Assembly (NCBI RefSeq): GCF_018131005.1
Contig: NZ_JAFCJK010000005.1
Location: forward strand, 543,228 to 607,227
From: Bradyrhizobium lablabi
GTDB lineage: Bacteria; Pseudomonadota; Alphaproteobacteria; Rhizobiales; Xanthobacteraceae
Length of the DNA: 64,000 nt
Direction of reading: 5' to 3'
Both the position numbers and the translations under genes were made by a program. Shown one piece after another: positions 1-9,509 of this stretch (the first letter of the stretch is position 1; each line of letters starts with the position of its first letter). The notes under the pieces were generated by a model that searched no databases, was not told the DNA's origin, and saw only the letters and a list, made by a program, of their open reading frames with translations.

Positions 1-850
1 CGACCTCGTCGCTGGCGACGTCGATCACTCCGGCCTGCACGACCTTGCCGGGAAGTGCCGACAGCAGTTCCAGCGGCACCTTCGAATTCCGACACTCGAT
101 CGCAACCTGCTGGATCGTGCTCTTGTCAATCACGGGGAACGTTTCTTCGTACTGCCGCCACTCGCCACCGAGCGTCTGCTTCCAGTCGGTGTTGGCCTTG
201 ATGCCGTAGCCGTAGCAGATGTGCACGGCGGTAGCGCAGGTCAGCCCTTCGGCCGCGCGTTCGAGCGCCTTGACGCCCCAGTCGCGCACCTCGTCCATGT
301 AGACGTTGAAGGCAGGCTCGTCGAACTGGATCATGTCGACGCCGTCGGCCTGCAGCGCCTTTGCCTCGTCGTTCAACAGCTCGGCAAAGGCAAATGCCAT
401 TTTGATGCGGTCGCCGTAATATTTGTCGGCGATGGTGTCGATGATGGTCATCGGTCCGGGCAGGGTGAATTTCAGCCTGTTCCTCGTATGCGCCCGGGCG
501 ACGCGGGCCTCGCCGGAATGTACGCGGCCCTTGAGCCGCAGCGGCGCGACCACCTGCGGAACCATGGCCTTGTAGCGATCCTTCCGGATGCCCATTTCGA
601 CCTTGTGAGCGAAATCGATGCCCTCGATCTTCTCCAGGAAGCCGTGCACGAAATGCTGGCGTGCCTGCTCGCCCTCGGTGACGATGTCGATGCCGGCATC
701 CTCCTGCAGCTTGACTGCGAGCACGGTGGCGTCCCGCTTGGCGCGTGCGAGTTCGTCGCCTTGTGGCTTCCAGGGCGCCCACAGGACATTGGGCTCGGCC
801 AGCCATTCCGGCTTGGGTAGGGAGCCTGCGATGGTGGTTGGAAACAGCAT
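1..850 (-). CDS. MetE-like (cobalamin-independent) methionine synthase family protein, 3' end outside window
   Basis: Reading leftward from an ATG at 850 gives an open frame to the window edge beginning MLFPTTIAGSLPKPEW, the usual start of short MetE C-terminal-domain proteins. The segment AVHICYGYG (near 205-230) holds the His-x-Cys pair that ligates zinc in this family, and TLPGPMTIIDT is the conserved substrate-barrel strand. The family moves a methyl group to homocysteine or a related thiol; stand-alone forms often have unknown donors. A GGAGG precedes the start. The final zinc-binding Cys lies beyond the window, so catalytic completeness cannot be judged. It is divergent from the GST gene at 952. 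Confidence 0.85.
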   Translation of the reverse strand, partial: MLFPTTIAGSLPKPEWLAEPNVLWAPWKPQGDELARAKRDATVLAVKLQEDAGIDIVTEGEQARQHFVHGFLEKIEGIDFAHKVEMGIRKDRYKAMVPQVVAPLRLKGRVHSGEARVARAHTRNRLKFTLPGPMTIIDTIADKYYGDRIKMAFAFAELLNDEAKALQADGVDMIQFDEPAFNVYMDEVRDWGVKALERAAEGLTCATAVHICYGYGIKANTDWKQTLGGEWRQYEETFPVIDKSTIQQVAIECRNSKVPLELLSALPGKVVQAGVIDVASDEV

Positions 851-951
851 GGGAGCCTCCGGCCGCGGTATCATTGAGGGCCTGTCTGCCATGTCTTATG
901 CTCGAGGTACAGAACAACAAAAGTCTGCGTGACCCGCAATCAAGGAAACCC

Positions 952-1653
952 ATGATCGACCTTCACTACGCGCCGACGCCGAACGGATGGAAAATTTCGA
1001 TCATGCTGGAGGAGTTGGGGGTGCCCTACCGGGTCATCCCCGTGGATATCCGGGCCGGCGAGCAGTTTCGCCCCGAATTCCTGGCGATCAGTCCCAACAA
1101 CCGGATTCCGGCGATCGTAGACCATGAGCCCGTCGATGGTCGCGGGCCGTTTTCGGTGTTCGAGACCGGCGCAATTCTGATCTATCTTGCCGACAAGACC
1201 GGCCGTTTCCTGCCGCAGGAGTTGCGGGAGCGGTCCACCGTCGTTCAATGGGTAATGTGGCAGATCGGGGGCTTAGGTCCAATGCTCGGCCAGCACGGCC
1301 ATTTCGCGCTCTACGCGCCCGAGAGGATCCCTTACGCGATCGAGCGCTACCGCGACGAGGCGGCCCGGCTCTACGGTGTGCTCGACCGTCAGCTCGGCAG
1401 GACCGGCAGCTACATTGCCGGCGACTATTCGATCGCCGATATCGCCTGTTTCCCCTGGACCATGACCCACAAGGCGCAAGGTTTCACGCTCGACGACTAT
1501 CCGAACATCAAGCGCTGGTACGCGGCGGTGCGCGCCCGGCCGCAGGTGCAGGCGGGCCTTGCGATCGGCAAGTTCGTCAAGGAGCCGTTCGACGAGGAGG
1601 CGCGGAAGAATATGTTTGGCCAGCGCGCGAAGGAGCTCACCGGAAGGAAATGA
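952..1653 (+). CDS. Nu-class glutathione S-transferase (YfcG/YghU-like)
   Basis: The 233-aa protein starts MIDLHYAPTPNGWKIS and contains SPNNRIPAIVD (cis-Pro loop of the thioredoxin-fold domain, about residues 48-58) and FETGAILIYLA (glutathione-binding helix, about 73-83). A helical C-terminal domain holds YSIADIACFPW. This pattern closely matches E. coli YfcG, a Nu-class GST with disulfide-bond reductase activity toward glutathionylated substrates. I chose the ATG at 952 because the family N-terminus begins there and an AAGGAAA lies just upstream; the frame is open further 5' but without homology. Soluble, cytoplasmic. It is followed by a DsbA-like isomerase, so a small glutathione/thiol cluster is plausible. 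Confidence 0.88.
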   Translation: MIDLHYAPTPNGWKISIMLEELGVPYRVIPVDIRAGEQFRPEFLAISPNNRIPAIVDHEPVDGRGPFSVFETGAILIYLADKTGRFLPQELRERSTVVQWVMWQIGGLGPMLGQHGHFALYAPERIPYAIERYRDEAARLYGVLDRQLGRTGSYIAGDYSIADIACFPWTMTHKAQGFTLDDYPNIKRWYAAVRARPQVQAGLAIGKFVKEPFDEEARKNMFGQRAKELTGRK

Positions 1654-1660
1654 CACTCTG

Positions 1661-1760
1661 GCTCATGGTGAGGAGGCGCGAAGCGCCGTCTCGAATCATG
1701 AGGCCACAGACAGGCTTTCATCCTTCGAACGCGCATGCCGCGCTCCTCGGGGTGGGGGGT
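1661..1760. repeat. Extragenic rhizobial-type repeat
   Basis: The 136-bp gap between the GST and isomerase genes holds a tract with GGCGCGAAGCGCC (1675-1687, self-complementary) followed by a partly inverted CATCCTTCG...GCTCCTCGGGG segment. It has the look of an interspersed repeat common in Bradyrhizobium intergenic regions (established from memory, not searched). Confidence 0.5.
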
Positions 1761-1789
1761 CAAGAGCAACCACAATACAAGGAAATGCC

Positions 1790-2401
1790 ATGATCGAATT
1801 CTTCTTCGACTGTTCCAGCCCGTGGACCTATCTTGCCTTCCACAACATTCAGCCGCTTGCGAAGGAATTCGGTGCCGAGATCATTTGGCGGCCGATCCTG
1901 GTCGGCGGCATCTTCAACACAGTCAATCCATCGGTCTATGCCCAGCGCGAGACTCCGGTGCCGTTGAAGGCGCGCTACATGTTGAAGGATCTTGCCGACT
2001 GGGCGCGCGCGGCAGGGCTCGCCATCAAGATGCCGCCGACGGTGTTTCCGGTGAACAGCGTCAAGGCGATGCGCGGCTGCATCCTTCTCGGCAACGACAG
2101 GATGGTGCCGTTTGTGCGCGCCGTGTTCGAGGCCTATTGGGGCGAGGACAGGGATATCTCGCAGGACGCGGTCCTGTCCGAGATTTGCGGCAAGGTGGGC
2201 ATCGATCCGGCAAGGTTCTTCGCCGGGATCGGCGACCAGGCGATCAAGGACCAGCTCAGGGTCAACACCGAGGAGGCGGTGGCGCGAGGTGGCTTCGGCT
2301 CGCCGACGATTTTCGTCGACAAGACCGACATGTATTTCGGCAATGACCGCCTGCCGCTGATCCGCGAGGTGCTGGCGCGCCGCAAGGCGAGCGCAGCTTG
2401 A
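1790..2401 (+). CDS. 2-hydroxychromene-2-carboxylate isomerase / DsbA-fold family
   Basis: A 203-aa protein that begins MIEFFFDCSSPWTYLA; the SPWTY segment carries the catalytic Ser of kappa-class GST-like HCCA isomerases, which use glutathione to isomerise hydroxychromene carboxylate in aromatic degradation. VNSVKAMRG (about 88-96) and FGSPTIFVD (about 173-181, the cis-Pro loop) are conserved in the family. The start at 1790 is set by the family N-terminus and an AAGGAAATG context; the frame is open upstream without homology. Its stop overlaps the next gene's ATG (TGATG), so the two are probably translationally coupled. The true substrate is unknown. Confidence 0.85.
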   Translation: MIEFFFDCSSPWTYLAFHNIQPLAKEFGAEIIWRPILVGGIFNTVNPSVYAQRETPVPLKARYMLKDLADWARAAGLAIKMPPTVFPVNSVKAMRGCILLGNDRMVPFVRAVFEAYWGEDRDISQDAVLSEICGKVGIDPARFFAGIGDQAIKDQLRVNTEEAVARGGFGSPTIFVDKTDMYFGNDRLPLIREVLARRKASAA

Positions 2402-3375
2402 TGCCGAGAGCCGTCGTCTGCCGCGAGCTCGGGCCGCCCGAGCACCTGCACCTCGAGAGCTTTGCGTCCGTTCCGCTGCAGGCGGGCGAAGTGCGCGTCG
2501 CCATTCGTGCCGCGGGCATCAATTTTCCCGACATCCTGATGGCGGCCGGCGAGTACCAGCTCAAGCCGCCGCTGCCGTTCACACCGGGCTCGGAAGCGGC
2601 CGGCGACGTCGTCGAGGTGATTGATGCCGCCGGTGTCGCTGAAGGTGACAAGGTGATCGTGAAGATGCGCTTCGGCGCCTATTGCGACGAGGCCGTGGCT
2701 GTGCCGTCACAGCTCGTGCCGCTGCCGTCGACCTTCGACTATGCAGAGGGCGCGACCTTTCTTGCCGCGCACGGCACCGCCTATCACGCGCTGATCGACC
2801 GCGGTCAGATCAGGCCAGGCGAGGTGCTGTTGGTGCATGGTGCCGGCGGCGGCGTGGGGCTGGCCGCCGTCGAGATCGGCAAGCTGCTCGGCGCCACCGT
2901 GATCGCCGCGACGTCAAGCGAGGAGAAGCTCGCGGTTGCGAGCGCGCGCGGCGCCGACCATCTCGTGCTCTATGCACGGGAGCCTTTCCGCGAGGCAGTC
3001 AAGCGCCTTACCGATGGCCGCGGCGCCGACGTTGTATTCGATCCGGTCGGCGGCGAGGTGTTCGAGAGCTCGATGCGCTGCATCAACTGGGGCGCGCGGA
3101 TTCTGGTGATCGGCTTCACCGGCGGCATCGGCCTCGCGCGCACCAATCTGTTGATGATCAAGAGCGCGAGCGTTCTCGGCGTCCGCGCCGGCGAGGCAGT
3201 GCGAAAAAATCCCGCCCTCGGCGCGACCAGGATCAAGGCGCTGAGCGAATGGGCGGAGGCCGGCAAGGTCCGTCCGAATATTTCGCATCGCCTTCCGCTC
3301 GAGGAACATGCGAAGGCGATGCGGTTGCTCATCGAGCGCAAGGCGATCGGCCGGGTGGCGTTGATGATGCGGTAG
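2401..3375 (+). CDS. NADPH:quinone oxidoreductase family (zinc-free MDR superfamily)
   Basis: A 324-aa medium-chain dehydrogenase/reductase. The N-terminal GroES-like domain includes AAGINFPDILMAAG (about 37-50) and TPGSEAAG (61-68). The Rossmann domain holds AGGGVGLAAVEIGKLLGA (148-165), the NADPH-binding glycine motif, and no structural-zinc cysteine cluster is present, as expected for quinone reductase/acrylyl-CoA reductase types. It likely reduces quinones or enoyl compounds in the cytoplasm. The ATG at 2401 overlaps the stop of the preceding isomerase gene. Substrate unknown. Confidence 0.87.
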   Translation: MPRAVVCRELGPPEHLHLESFASVPLQAGEVRVAIRAAGINFPDILMAAGEYQLKPPLPFTPGSEAAGDVVEVIDAAGVAEGDKVIVKMRFGAYCDEAVAVPSQLVPLPSTFDYAEGATFLAAHGTAYHALIDRGQIRPGEVLLVHGAGGGVGLAAVEIGKLLGATVIAATSSEEKLAVASARGADHLVLYAREPFREAVKRLTDGRGADVVFDPVGGEVFESSMRCINWGARILVIGFTGGIGLARTNLLMIKSASVLGVRAGEAVRKNPALGATRIKALSEWAEAGKVRPNISHRLPLEEHAKAMRLLIERKAIGRVALMMR

Positions 3376-3410
3376 TTCCCGTCGTTGCGAGCGAAACGAC
3401 GAAAGCTAAA

Positions 3411-3455
3411 GCATGATCCGGAAAAGTGTGTAGCGGTTTTCCGAAAAGATCATGC
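3411..3455. repeat. Extragenic palindromic element
   Basis: GCATGATC at 3411 is mirrored by GATCATGC ending at 3455, with inner arms CGGAAAA and TTTTCCG forming an imperfect 45-nt hairpin. This motif recurs between genes across Bradyrhizobium (from memory). It lies between convergent genes and may help terminate both. Confidence 0.65.
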
Positions 3456-3468
3456 GCAAACGACAAGC

Positions 3469-3509
3469 TAAAGCGCGATAATGCTTCATCCTGATCTCAT
3501 CGCGCTTTA
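3469..3509. terminator. Hairpin between convergent genes
   Basis: TAAAGCGCGAT (3469-3479) and ATCGCGCTTTA (3499-3509) are perfect 11-nt inverted arms around a 19-nt spacer. The hairpin ends at the stop of the minus-strand hydrolase gene and follows the plus-strand oxidoreductase, so a bidirectional terminator is plausible. No long T-run is present. Confidence 0.45.
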
Positions 3510-4177
3510 GGGCCTTGTGAAACGCCCATCTCTCAAAAATGCGATCGTCTGCGCGATCGCCTCGCCGTTACGCACCAGCCAGGGATGCGAGCTGCGGACC
3601 ACGATGTGATCGGCCATGCCGTCGAGTCTGGTGTTGGCAACCGACACTCGCCCGTCGTGCGGCCGCGGCAGCATCGCCGAGGCGATCGGATAGATCGAGC
3701 GGCTTCCGGCAATGATGCCCGCGGAGTAGTCGACCGTAGGCAGCATCGCGCTGGTTGCGGCATCACGCCTTGTGACGAGCTGCTGGCCGGCCGGGCCGAA
3801 GAGCGCGCGATAGGCTGCGACATTCCTCAGGCGATCGGCGATCTCGCTGCCGCCGTTCGGTGTGCCCAGCATCACCACGCGGCCAAGCCGCGTCGGGCGA
3901 TGCCTGGCGAGATAGGCCCGGGCAAGCAGGCCGCCCATGGAATGGCAGACGAAGTGGACGGAGCCCTTGAGGCCGCCTGCAAACAGCTCGATCGCCGGAT
4001 GGATGTCCTCCACCAGCGCGCCGAGCGCTTTCTTCCTGCTGTCATAGTCAAGATTGAGCGTGGCAAAACCTTGGGCTCGCAGCGCCAGCTCCATCTTGCG
4101 GAACGAGCGCGCCGTCCTGATGATGCCATGCAGTAGGACGACCCCGTCAGACACCGGCGTCGGAGCGGTCCGGTCAC

Positions 4178-4205
<28 letters not shown>
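3507..4205 (-). CDS. Alpha/beta hydrolase, lipase-like
   Basis: A 232-aa protein with VVLLHGIIR (about 22-30, oxyanion-hole HG), CHSMGG (87-92, nucleophile Ser89 in a C-H-S-M-G elbow rather than the usual G-x-S-x-G) and a C-terminal His in SSHPWLV as probable catalytic base. The VMLGTPNGGS segment is typical of triacylglycerol lipase/PGAP1-like esterases. No signal peptide is seen. The best start is a GTG at 4205, overlapping the crotonase stop by 28 bp, which suggests translational coupling at the end of the minus-strand operon. Substrate unknown. Confidence 0.78.
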
Positions 4206-5068
<863 letters not shown>

Positions 5069-5127
5069 GTTTCCCTCCTGCGTGTTCTCTTATTGCCCGT
5101 TCACGGAACTCGTCATGCCTCCGGGGT

Positions 5128-5191
5128 TGACCCGGGCCATCCACGCTTTTCTGTTCGAGCGGAGTGTGAATGCGTGGATGGCCGGGTCAAG
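5128..5191. repeat. Long inverted repeat (hairpin) between amidase and crotonase genes
   Basis: Arms at 5128-5147 and 5173-5191 are complementary over 19 nt with one bulged G; the spacer is 25 nt. It is a probable extragenic repeat that can also act as a terminator or mRNA-stability stem. Confidence 0.6.
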
Positions 5192-5215
5192 CCCTGGGCC
5201 ATGAGGACGGTGCGG

Positions 5216-6640
5216 CTACGGCTGCTTCTTTGGCGGCGCGGGCCACGGCTTCTGTGCGCCACGCAGGCCCTCGAAGGCCTTGCCCATCGCGAGCACGCCG
5301 ATGTCGTCGAAGCGGCGGCCGATGATCTGCACGCCGATCGGAAAGCCGCGCTTGTCGTAGCCGCCATTGATGGACAGGGCGGGGTTCTCCGACATATTCC
5401 ACGGCACGGTATAGCAGATGTGCTCGAACGGCTTGGCCGGGTCATTGAGCGGTGCGGCGAATTCCGCCGGGAAGTTCACGACCGGAGAGACCGGCGAGAT
5501 CACATAGTCGAACTCGCAGAAAAGCTTGGCAGCGGCAGCGCGGATCGCCATCGTCATGTTGAAGCCGCGCACCACGTCCACGCCAGACAGCCTGGCGCCG
5601 GCTTCGCCCCATTTGAGGATATAGGGCAGTGTCTTTTCGCGTTCCGCGGCGGGGAGTTTCGAGAGATCGTCCCAGATCCGCGCGCGCCAGAAATTGTCGA
5701 GGCCCTCGAGCATCTCCTGGGTCAGAATGCCGTCGGTCTCGGTGATGACAGCACCGGCGGACTCGAACGCCTTCGCGGCCTTCACGGCAACGTCGCGAAC
5801 TTCCTTCTCCAGCTTCTGGCCGACACCGAGATCGAGCATCAGCCCGATGCGCAGCTTGCGTGGCGATTTCTCGAGGGCCTTCCAGTTGACCTCGAGTGCT
5901 GGCAGGCTCATGCCGTCGCGGCGGTCGGGGCGTGACAGCACGCTCATCATCAGTGCGGCGTCGTCCACGGTGCGGGTCATCGGGCCTGCGACGCGGCCGA
6001 CATAGGGCGGGTCGATCGGAACGCGGCCGAGACTCGGCTTCAAGGCGACCAGGCCGCACCAGCAGGCCGGCAGCCGTACCGAGCCGCCGATATCGGTGCC
6101 GAGATGCAGGGGGCCATAGCCGGCCGCGCCGGCCGCACCCGCGCCCGCGCTCGATCCGCCCGGATTCCTGCTGGTGTCCCAGGGGTTGCGTGTGAGGGGA
6201 TGGAACGAGGACAGCCCCGATGACAGCATGCCGTAATCGGGCATCGTGGTCTTGGAAAAGATCACGCTGCCGGCTTCGCGCAGTCGCGCAGCGGGCGGCG
6301 CATCCTTCGACGCGGGCACGAGCTTGACACTCGCCGCACCCAGCGGCACCGGCTGGTCCCTGGTCGCGATGTTGTCCTTGATCGTGACGGGAACGCCGTC
6401 GAGCGTGCCCATCGGTTCGCCTCGCTGCCAGCGATCGGACGAGGCCTGCGCGACCTTGCGTGCCTCATCGGGATCGTAGAGGTAGAGGGCCTTGATGTGC
6501 GGCTCCCACGCCGCGACATGCGCGATGACCTCCTCCAGGACTTCCGATGGCGAGAATTGCTTCGCGCGATAGCCGGCGATGAGGTCGACGGCGGAGAGAT
6601 CGTGCAGCGAGGTGACGGCGTCCTGTTCGACCTTATGCAT
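5216..6640 (-). CDS. Amidase signature family protein
   Basis: A 474-aa amidase with the Ser-cisSer-Lys triad: Lys88 in VTIKDN, the GGSSAG loop (161-166) and nucleophile Ser187 in DIGGSVR. The family hydrolyses carboxamides to acids and ammonia. The ATG at 6640 gives the family N-terminus MHKVEQDAVTSLHDLS and overlaps the upstream amidohydrolase stop by 8 bp; the frame is open further upstream without homology. Position behind two peptidases and a peptide transporter suggests it finishes degradation of an imported amide or peptide derivative (inference). Confidence 0.9.
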   Translation of the reverse strand: MHKVEQDAVTSLHDLSAVDLIAGYRAKQFSPSEVLEEVIAHVAAWEPHIKALYLYDPDEARKVAQASSDRWQRGEPMGTLDGVPVTIKDNIATRDQPVPLGAASVKLVPASKDAPPAARLREAGSVIFSKTTMPDYGMLSSGLSSFHPLTRNPWDTSRNPGGSSAGAGAAGAAGYGPLHLGTDIGGSVRLPACWCGLVALKPSLGRVPIDPPYVGRVAGPMTRTVDDAALMMSVLSRPDRRDGMSLPALEVNWKALEKSPRKLRIGLMLDLGVGQKLEKEVRDVAVKAAKAFESAGAVITETDGILTQEMLEGLDNFWRARIWDDLSKLPAAEREKTLPYILKWGEAGARLSGVDVVRGFNMTMAIRAAAAKLFCEFDYVISPVSPVVNFPAEFAAPLNDPAKPFEHICYTVPWNMSENPALSINGGYDKRGFPIGVQIIGRRFDDIGVLAMGKAFEGLRGAQKPWPAPPKKQP

Positions 6641-7805
6641 GGGCACCCACCGGCATGCGTTTCTCGATGATGCGGGCGAACATGCTGGCGCCGATCGGCA
6701 GGATCTTGTCGTCGAGGACGTAGCCGGGGTTGTGCACGGGGACCGACCCATCATGGCCGACCCAGAAATAGGCGCCCGGAACCGCCTGCATCATGTCAGC
6801 GAAATCCTCGCTGCCCATCTTCGGCGTCGAGCGAGTCAAGACCTTGTTCGGATCGACGACGGTGCGCGCGACTTCCTCGACCACGCGCGACTGCTCATCC
6901 TGGTTGATCAGTACGTTGAACGTGTCGCGGATGTCGGCCGTGATCTCGACGTCGAAGGTCGCGGCGATGCCGGCGCAAATCGAGCGCATGCGCTTGCGGA
7001 TCAGCGCGCGGGTCTCGTCGGAAAAAGCGCGCACCGTGCCGCACAGCCAGGCTTCGCCGGGAATGACGTTGTAGGCGGAGCCGGCATGGATCTGCGTGAT
7101 CGACAACACCGCCGCCTGCAGCGGATCGACGTTGCGGCTGACGATCGATTGCAGCGCCTGGCCGAGCGTCATCGCGATCACCACCGCGTCCTTGGCGCGC
7201 TCCGGCATCGCGCCGTGCGCGCCGTAGCCTTGGATCCTGATGTCGAAGAAGTCCGCGCCGGCCATCGCCGGTCCCGGCAGGACCGCGATCTCGCCATGGT
7301 TGAGGTCGGGCGCGTTGTGCAGGCCGTAGATCTCGTCGCAGGGGAATTTGTCGAACAGGCCGTCCTTGATCATGGCGCGGGCGCCGCCGAGACCTTCCTC
7401 GGCCGGCTGGAAGATGAAGTGCACGATACCGTCGAAATTGCGCGTCTCGGCGAGATAGCGCGCCGAGCCGAGCAGCATGGTAGTGTGGCCGTCGTGGCCG
7501 CAGCCGTGGAAGCGGCCGGGAATGGTCGAGCGCCACTTGAGATTGGTGTTCTCCTCCATCGGCAGCGCATCCATGTCGGCGCGCAGGCCGATCCGCCTTG
7601 CGCCGTTGCCCTTGCCCTTGAGCACCCCGACCACGCCGGTGCCGCCGAAGCCGCGATGCACTTCGATGCCCCAGCTCTTCAGCTTGTCGGCGACGATGCC
7701 GGAGGTGCGGACCTCTTCGAAGCCGATCTCGGGATGCGCGTGCAGGTCCCTTCTGATAGCGGTGAGTTCGTCGGCAAAGCCGTCGATGCGGTCGATGGTA
7801 GGCAT
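6633..7805 (-). CDS. M20D-family amidohydrolase (hippurate hydrolase/aminoacylase-like)
   Basis: A 390-aa metallohydrolase. RADMDALPM (76-84), HGCGHDGHTTML (100-111) and PAEEG (134-138) provide the Asp, Cys/His and Glu ligands typical of M20D enzymes, which cleave N-acyl amino acids. The final VGHDGSVPVHNPGY segment carries the conserved C-terminal His. It starts 6 bp after the M81 gene stop and its own stop overlaps the amidase ATG, so the three genes form a tight operon. Exact substrate unknown. Confidence 0.9.
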   Translation of the reverse strand: MPTIDRIDGFADELTAIRRDLHAHPEIGFEEVRTSGIVADKLKSWGIEVHRGFGGTGVVGVLKGKGNGARRIGLRADMDALPMEENTNLKWRSTIPGRFHGCGHDGHTTMLLGSARYLAETRNFDGIVHFIFQPAEEGLGGARAMIKDGLFDKFPCDEIYGLHNAPDLNHGEIAVLPGPAMAGADFFDIRIQGYGAHGAMPERAKDAVVIAMTLGQALQSIVSRNVDPLQAAVLSITQIHAGSAYNVIPGEAWLCGTVRAFSDETRALIRKRMRSICAGIAATFDVEITADIRDTFNVLINQDEQSRVVEEVARTVVDPNKVLTRSTPKMGSEDFADMMQAVPGAYFWVGHDGSVPVHNPGYVLDDKILPIGASMFARIIEKRMPVGAHA

Positions 7806-7811
7806 GGTCTC

Positions 7812-9335
7812 TTATCCGGTTGTGCGTGAAGAGGAAGAGGGCGTGAAGGCGGGGCCGTTCGGCTTGATGCGGATGCCGGGACGCAAATGCTTCCACGGCA
7901 GCGAGGCGGTGTCGGCCGGCATCGCGCCGGGGGCGGCGCAGATCAGGAGCTTTTCGGCAATCGGCTCGAAATCGGCGCGAAAGTGCACCGAGCTCTTGTT
8001 GACAAGAATTGCCTGTTCCATCGGCTCGATGCCGACGTAGCGATACATCGACTGGTCCGCGAGCTGGGCCTTGTAGGAGCCGACGACCACCCGCACGCCG
8101 CCGATGCGGAGGCAGGCCGACGGCCCCATGTCCATGTCGCGACCGCCGTAATAGGGGCCGGGCGCGACGAACCTGCCGTCCGAGAGCTTTTCGACGACGA
8201 AGGTCTCCCTGTACGGCGCGTCGCCCGAAATCCCCGACTTGCCGCCAAGATCGAGCGTGACAATCGCGCCGACGCCCGCGGCGTACGCCGTCTTCGCGGA
8301 TTGCGGGTCGTAGATCACGCCGGTGGCGGCGCGAACGGCGTTGTTGCGCACCAGTGCGCGCAGCATGCCGGTGGTGTCGGAATCGCCGCCGGCGCCAGGA
8401 TTGTCCTGGGTGTCCGCGATGACGATGGGCCTGGTCGCCGATTTCGCCAGCTCCATCGCGAGCCGCACGCCTTCGTCGGGCGAATAGATGCGGCCGTCGA
8501 AATCGTCCTCGTGGCTCTCGACCAGCGCGACGATCCTGTCGGCCGCGGCATCGGCGTCGGTCTGCGTGCGGCCATACGCGAACACGCTTGGTCCGCAATC
8601 GCGGAAATCGGCCGCCGGGAATCCCGGCGCAAAGGACAGCGTAGGCACTCCGTCGTTTTCGAGCGCCGCGAGTTTCTCGTAAATGTCCTTGGCCGGCTGG
8701 TCGTTTGTACACTGCCAACTGATCGGGATCAGGAACGGCAACTGCCGGAACGCCTTCGCCAAGCGCTGCCTGCTCCTCAGCAACAGCGCAAGGTGTTGGG
8801 CACATGCGCGGCCGGTGTCGGCCATGTCGACGTGCGGATAGGTGCGGTAGGCGATCAGCGCGTCGGCGTGCGCGATCATCTCGGGCGAGACGTTGGCGTG
8901 CAGGTCGAGGCTTGCGACCAGTGGCAGGTCCTTGCCGATCACCTTGCGTACGCGCGCGAGCACTTCGCCCTCTCCGTCGTTGTAGTGCTCGGTCACCATC
9001 GCACCGTGCAGGTCGAGATACACGGCATCAATCCGTCCCGCGCTCGCGATGCCGTCGACCATCTCCTTCACGATGCGCTCGAATGCGTCCCTGGTTACAT
9101 GCGCCGAGGGGCTTGCGGCGGCCGAAACGGTCGGGACCAGCTCCCAGCCATTGGCTTCGGCGGCCTCGACAAAGCCTGCCAGGCCAACATTGATCCTGCG
9201 CATGACCTTGAGCACGTCGGCGCCACGCGCCATCGACGGCCAGCCGCCGCCATGCACGAAATCGTCGTAAGTGGCCTTCGTTGGCGCGAAGGTGTTGGTC
9301 TCGTGCAGGAAGCCGCCAACGGCGATACGGATCAT
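7812..9335 (-). CDS. M81-family metallopeptidase (MlrC-like)
   Basis: A 507-aa protein starting MIRIAVGGFLHETNTFAP; the HETNTF motif, YLDLHGAM and LDLHANVS segments are hallmarks of the MlrC (microcystinase C) family, zinc peptidases that cleave small linear peptides. The start at 9335 follows this family N-terminus; the frame is open upstream. It lies immediately upstream of the M20D gene and downstream of the peptide ABC transporter, consistent with cytoplasmic breakdown of imported peptides. There is no evidence that microcystin itself is the substrate. Confidence 0.88.
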   Translation of the reverse strand: MIRIAVGGFLHETNTFAPTKATYDDFVHGGGWPSMARGADVLKVMRRINVGLAGFVEAAEANGWELVPTVSAAASPSAHVTRDAFERIVKEMVDGIASAGRIDAVYLDLHGAMVTEHYNDGEGEVLARVRKVIGKDLPLVASLDLHANVSPEMIAHADALIAYRTYPHVDMADTGRACAQHLALLLRSRQRLAKAFRQLPFLIPISWQCTNDQPAKDIYEKLAALENDGVPTLSFAPGFPAADFRDCGPSVFAYGRTQTDADAAADRIVALVESHEDDFDGRIYSPDEGVRLAMELAKSATRPIVIADTQDNPGAGGDSDTTGMLRALVRNNAVRAATGVIYDPQSAKTAYAAGVGAIVTLDLGGKSGISGDAPYRETFVVEKLSDGRFVAPGPYYGGRDMDMGPSACLRIGGVRVVVGSYKAQLADQSMYRYVGIEPMEQAILVNKSSVHFRADFEPIAEKLLICAAPGAMPADTASLPWKHLRPGIRIKPNGPAFTPSSSSRTTG

Positions 9336-9509
9336 CAAGTCAATCTCGGCACGTTTCTTAGCGGGCGACGTTAAGCGCGTCGTCGCGCCAAGCGCAAGCA
9401 AGTAATCAATTCCGGATTTGCATGCCGCATGGGCGTCGGGAAGTGGCCCGAGCCGTGGTTACCAGTCATGCTTCGTCGCCGCAGCATCTGGCAATGATGG
9501 AGAGGCGAA

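Noticed and set aside
6895..8805. A 636-codon minus-strand open frame overlapping the M81 and M20D genes
   Set aside because: It is antisense-frame shadow of high-GC genes: Arg/Gly/His-rich with no domain, while two well-conserved peptidases occupy the same DNA in another frame.
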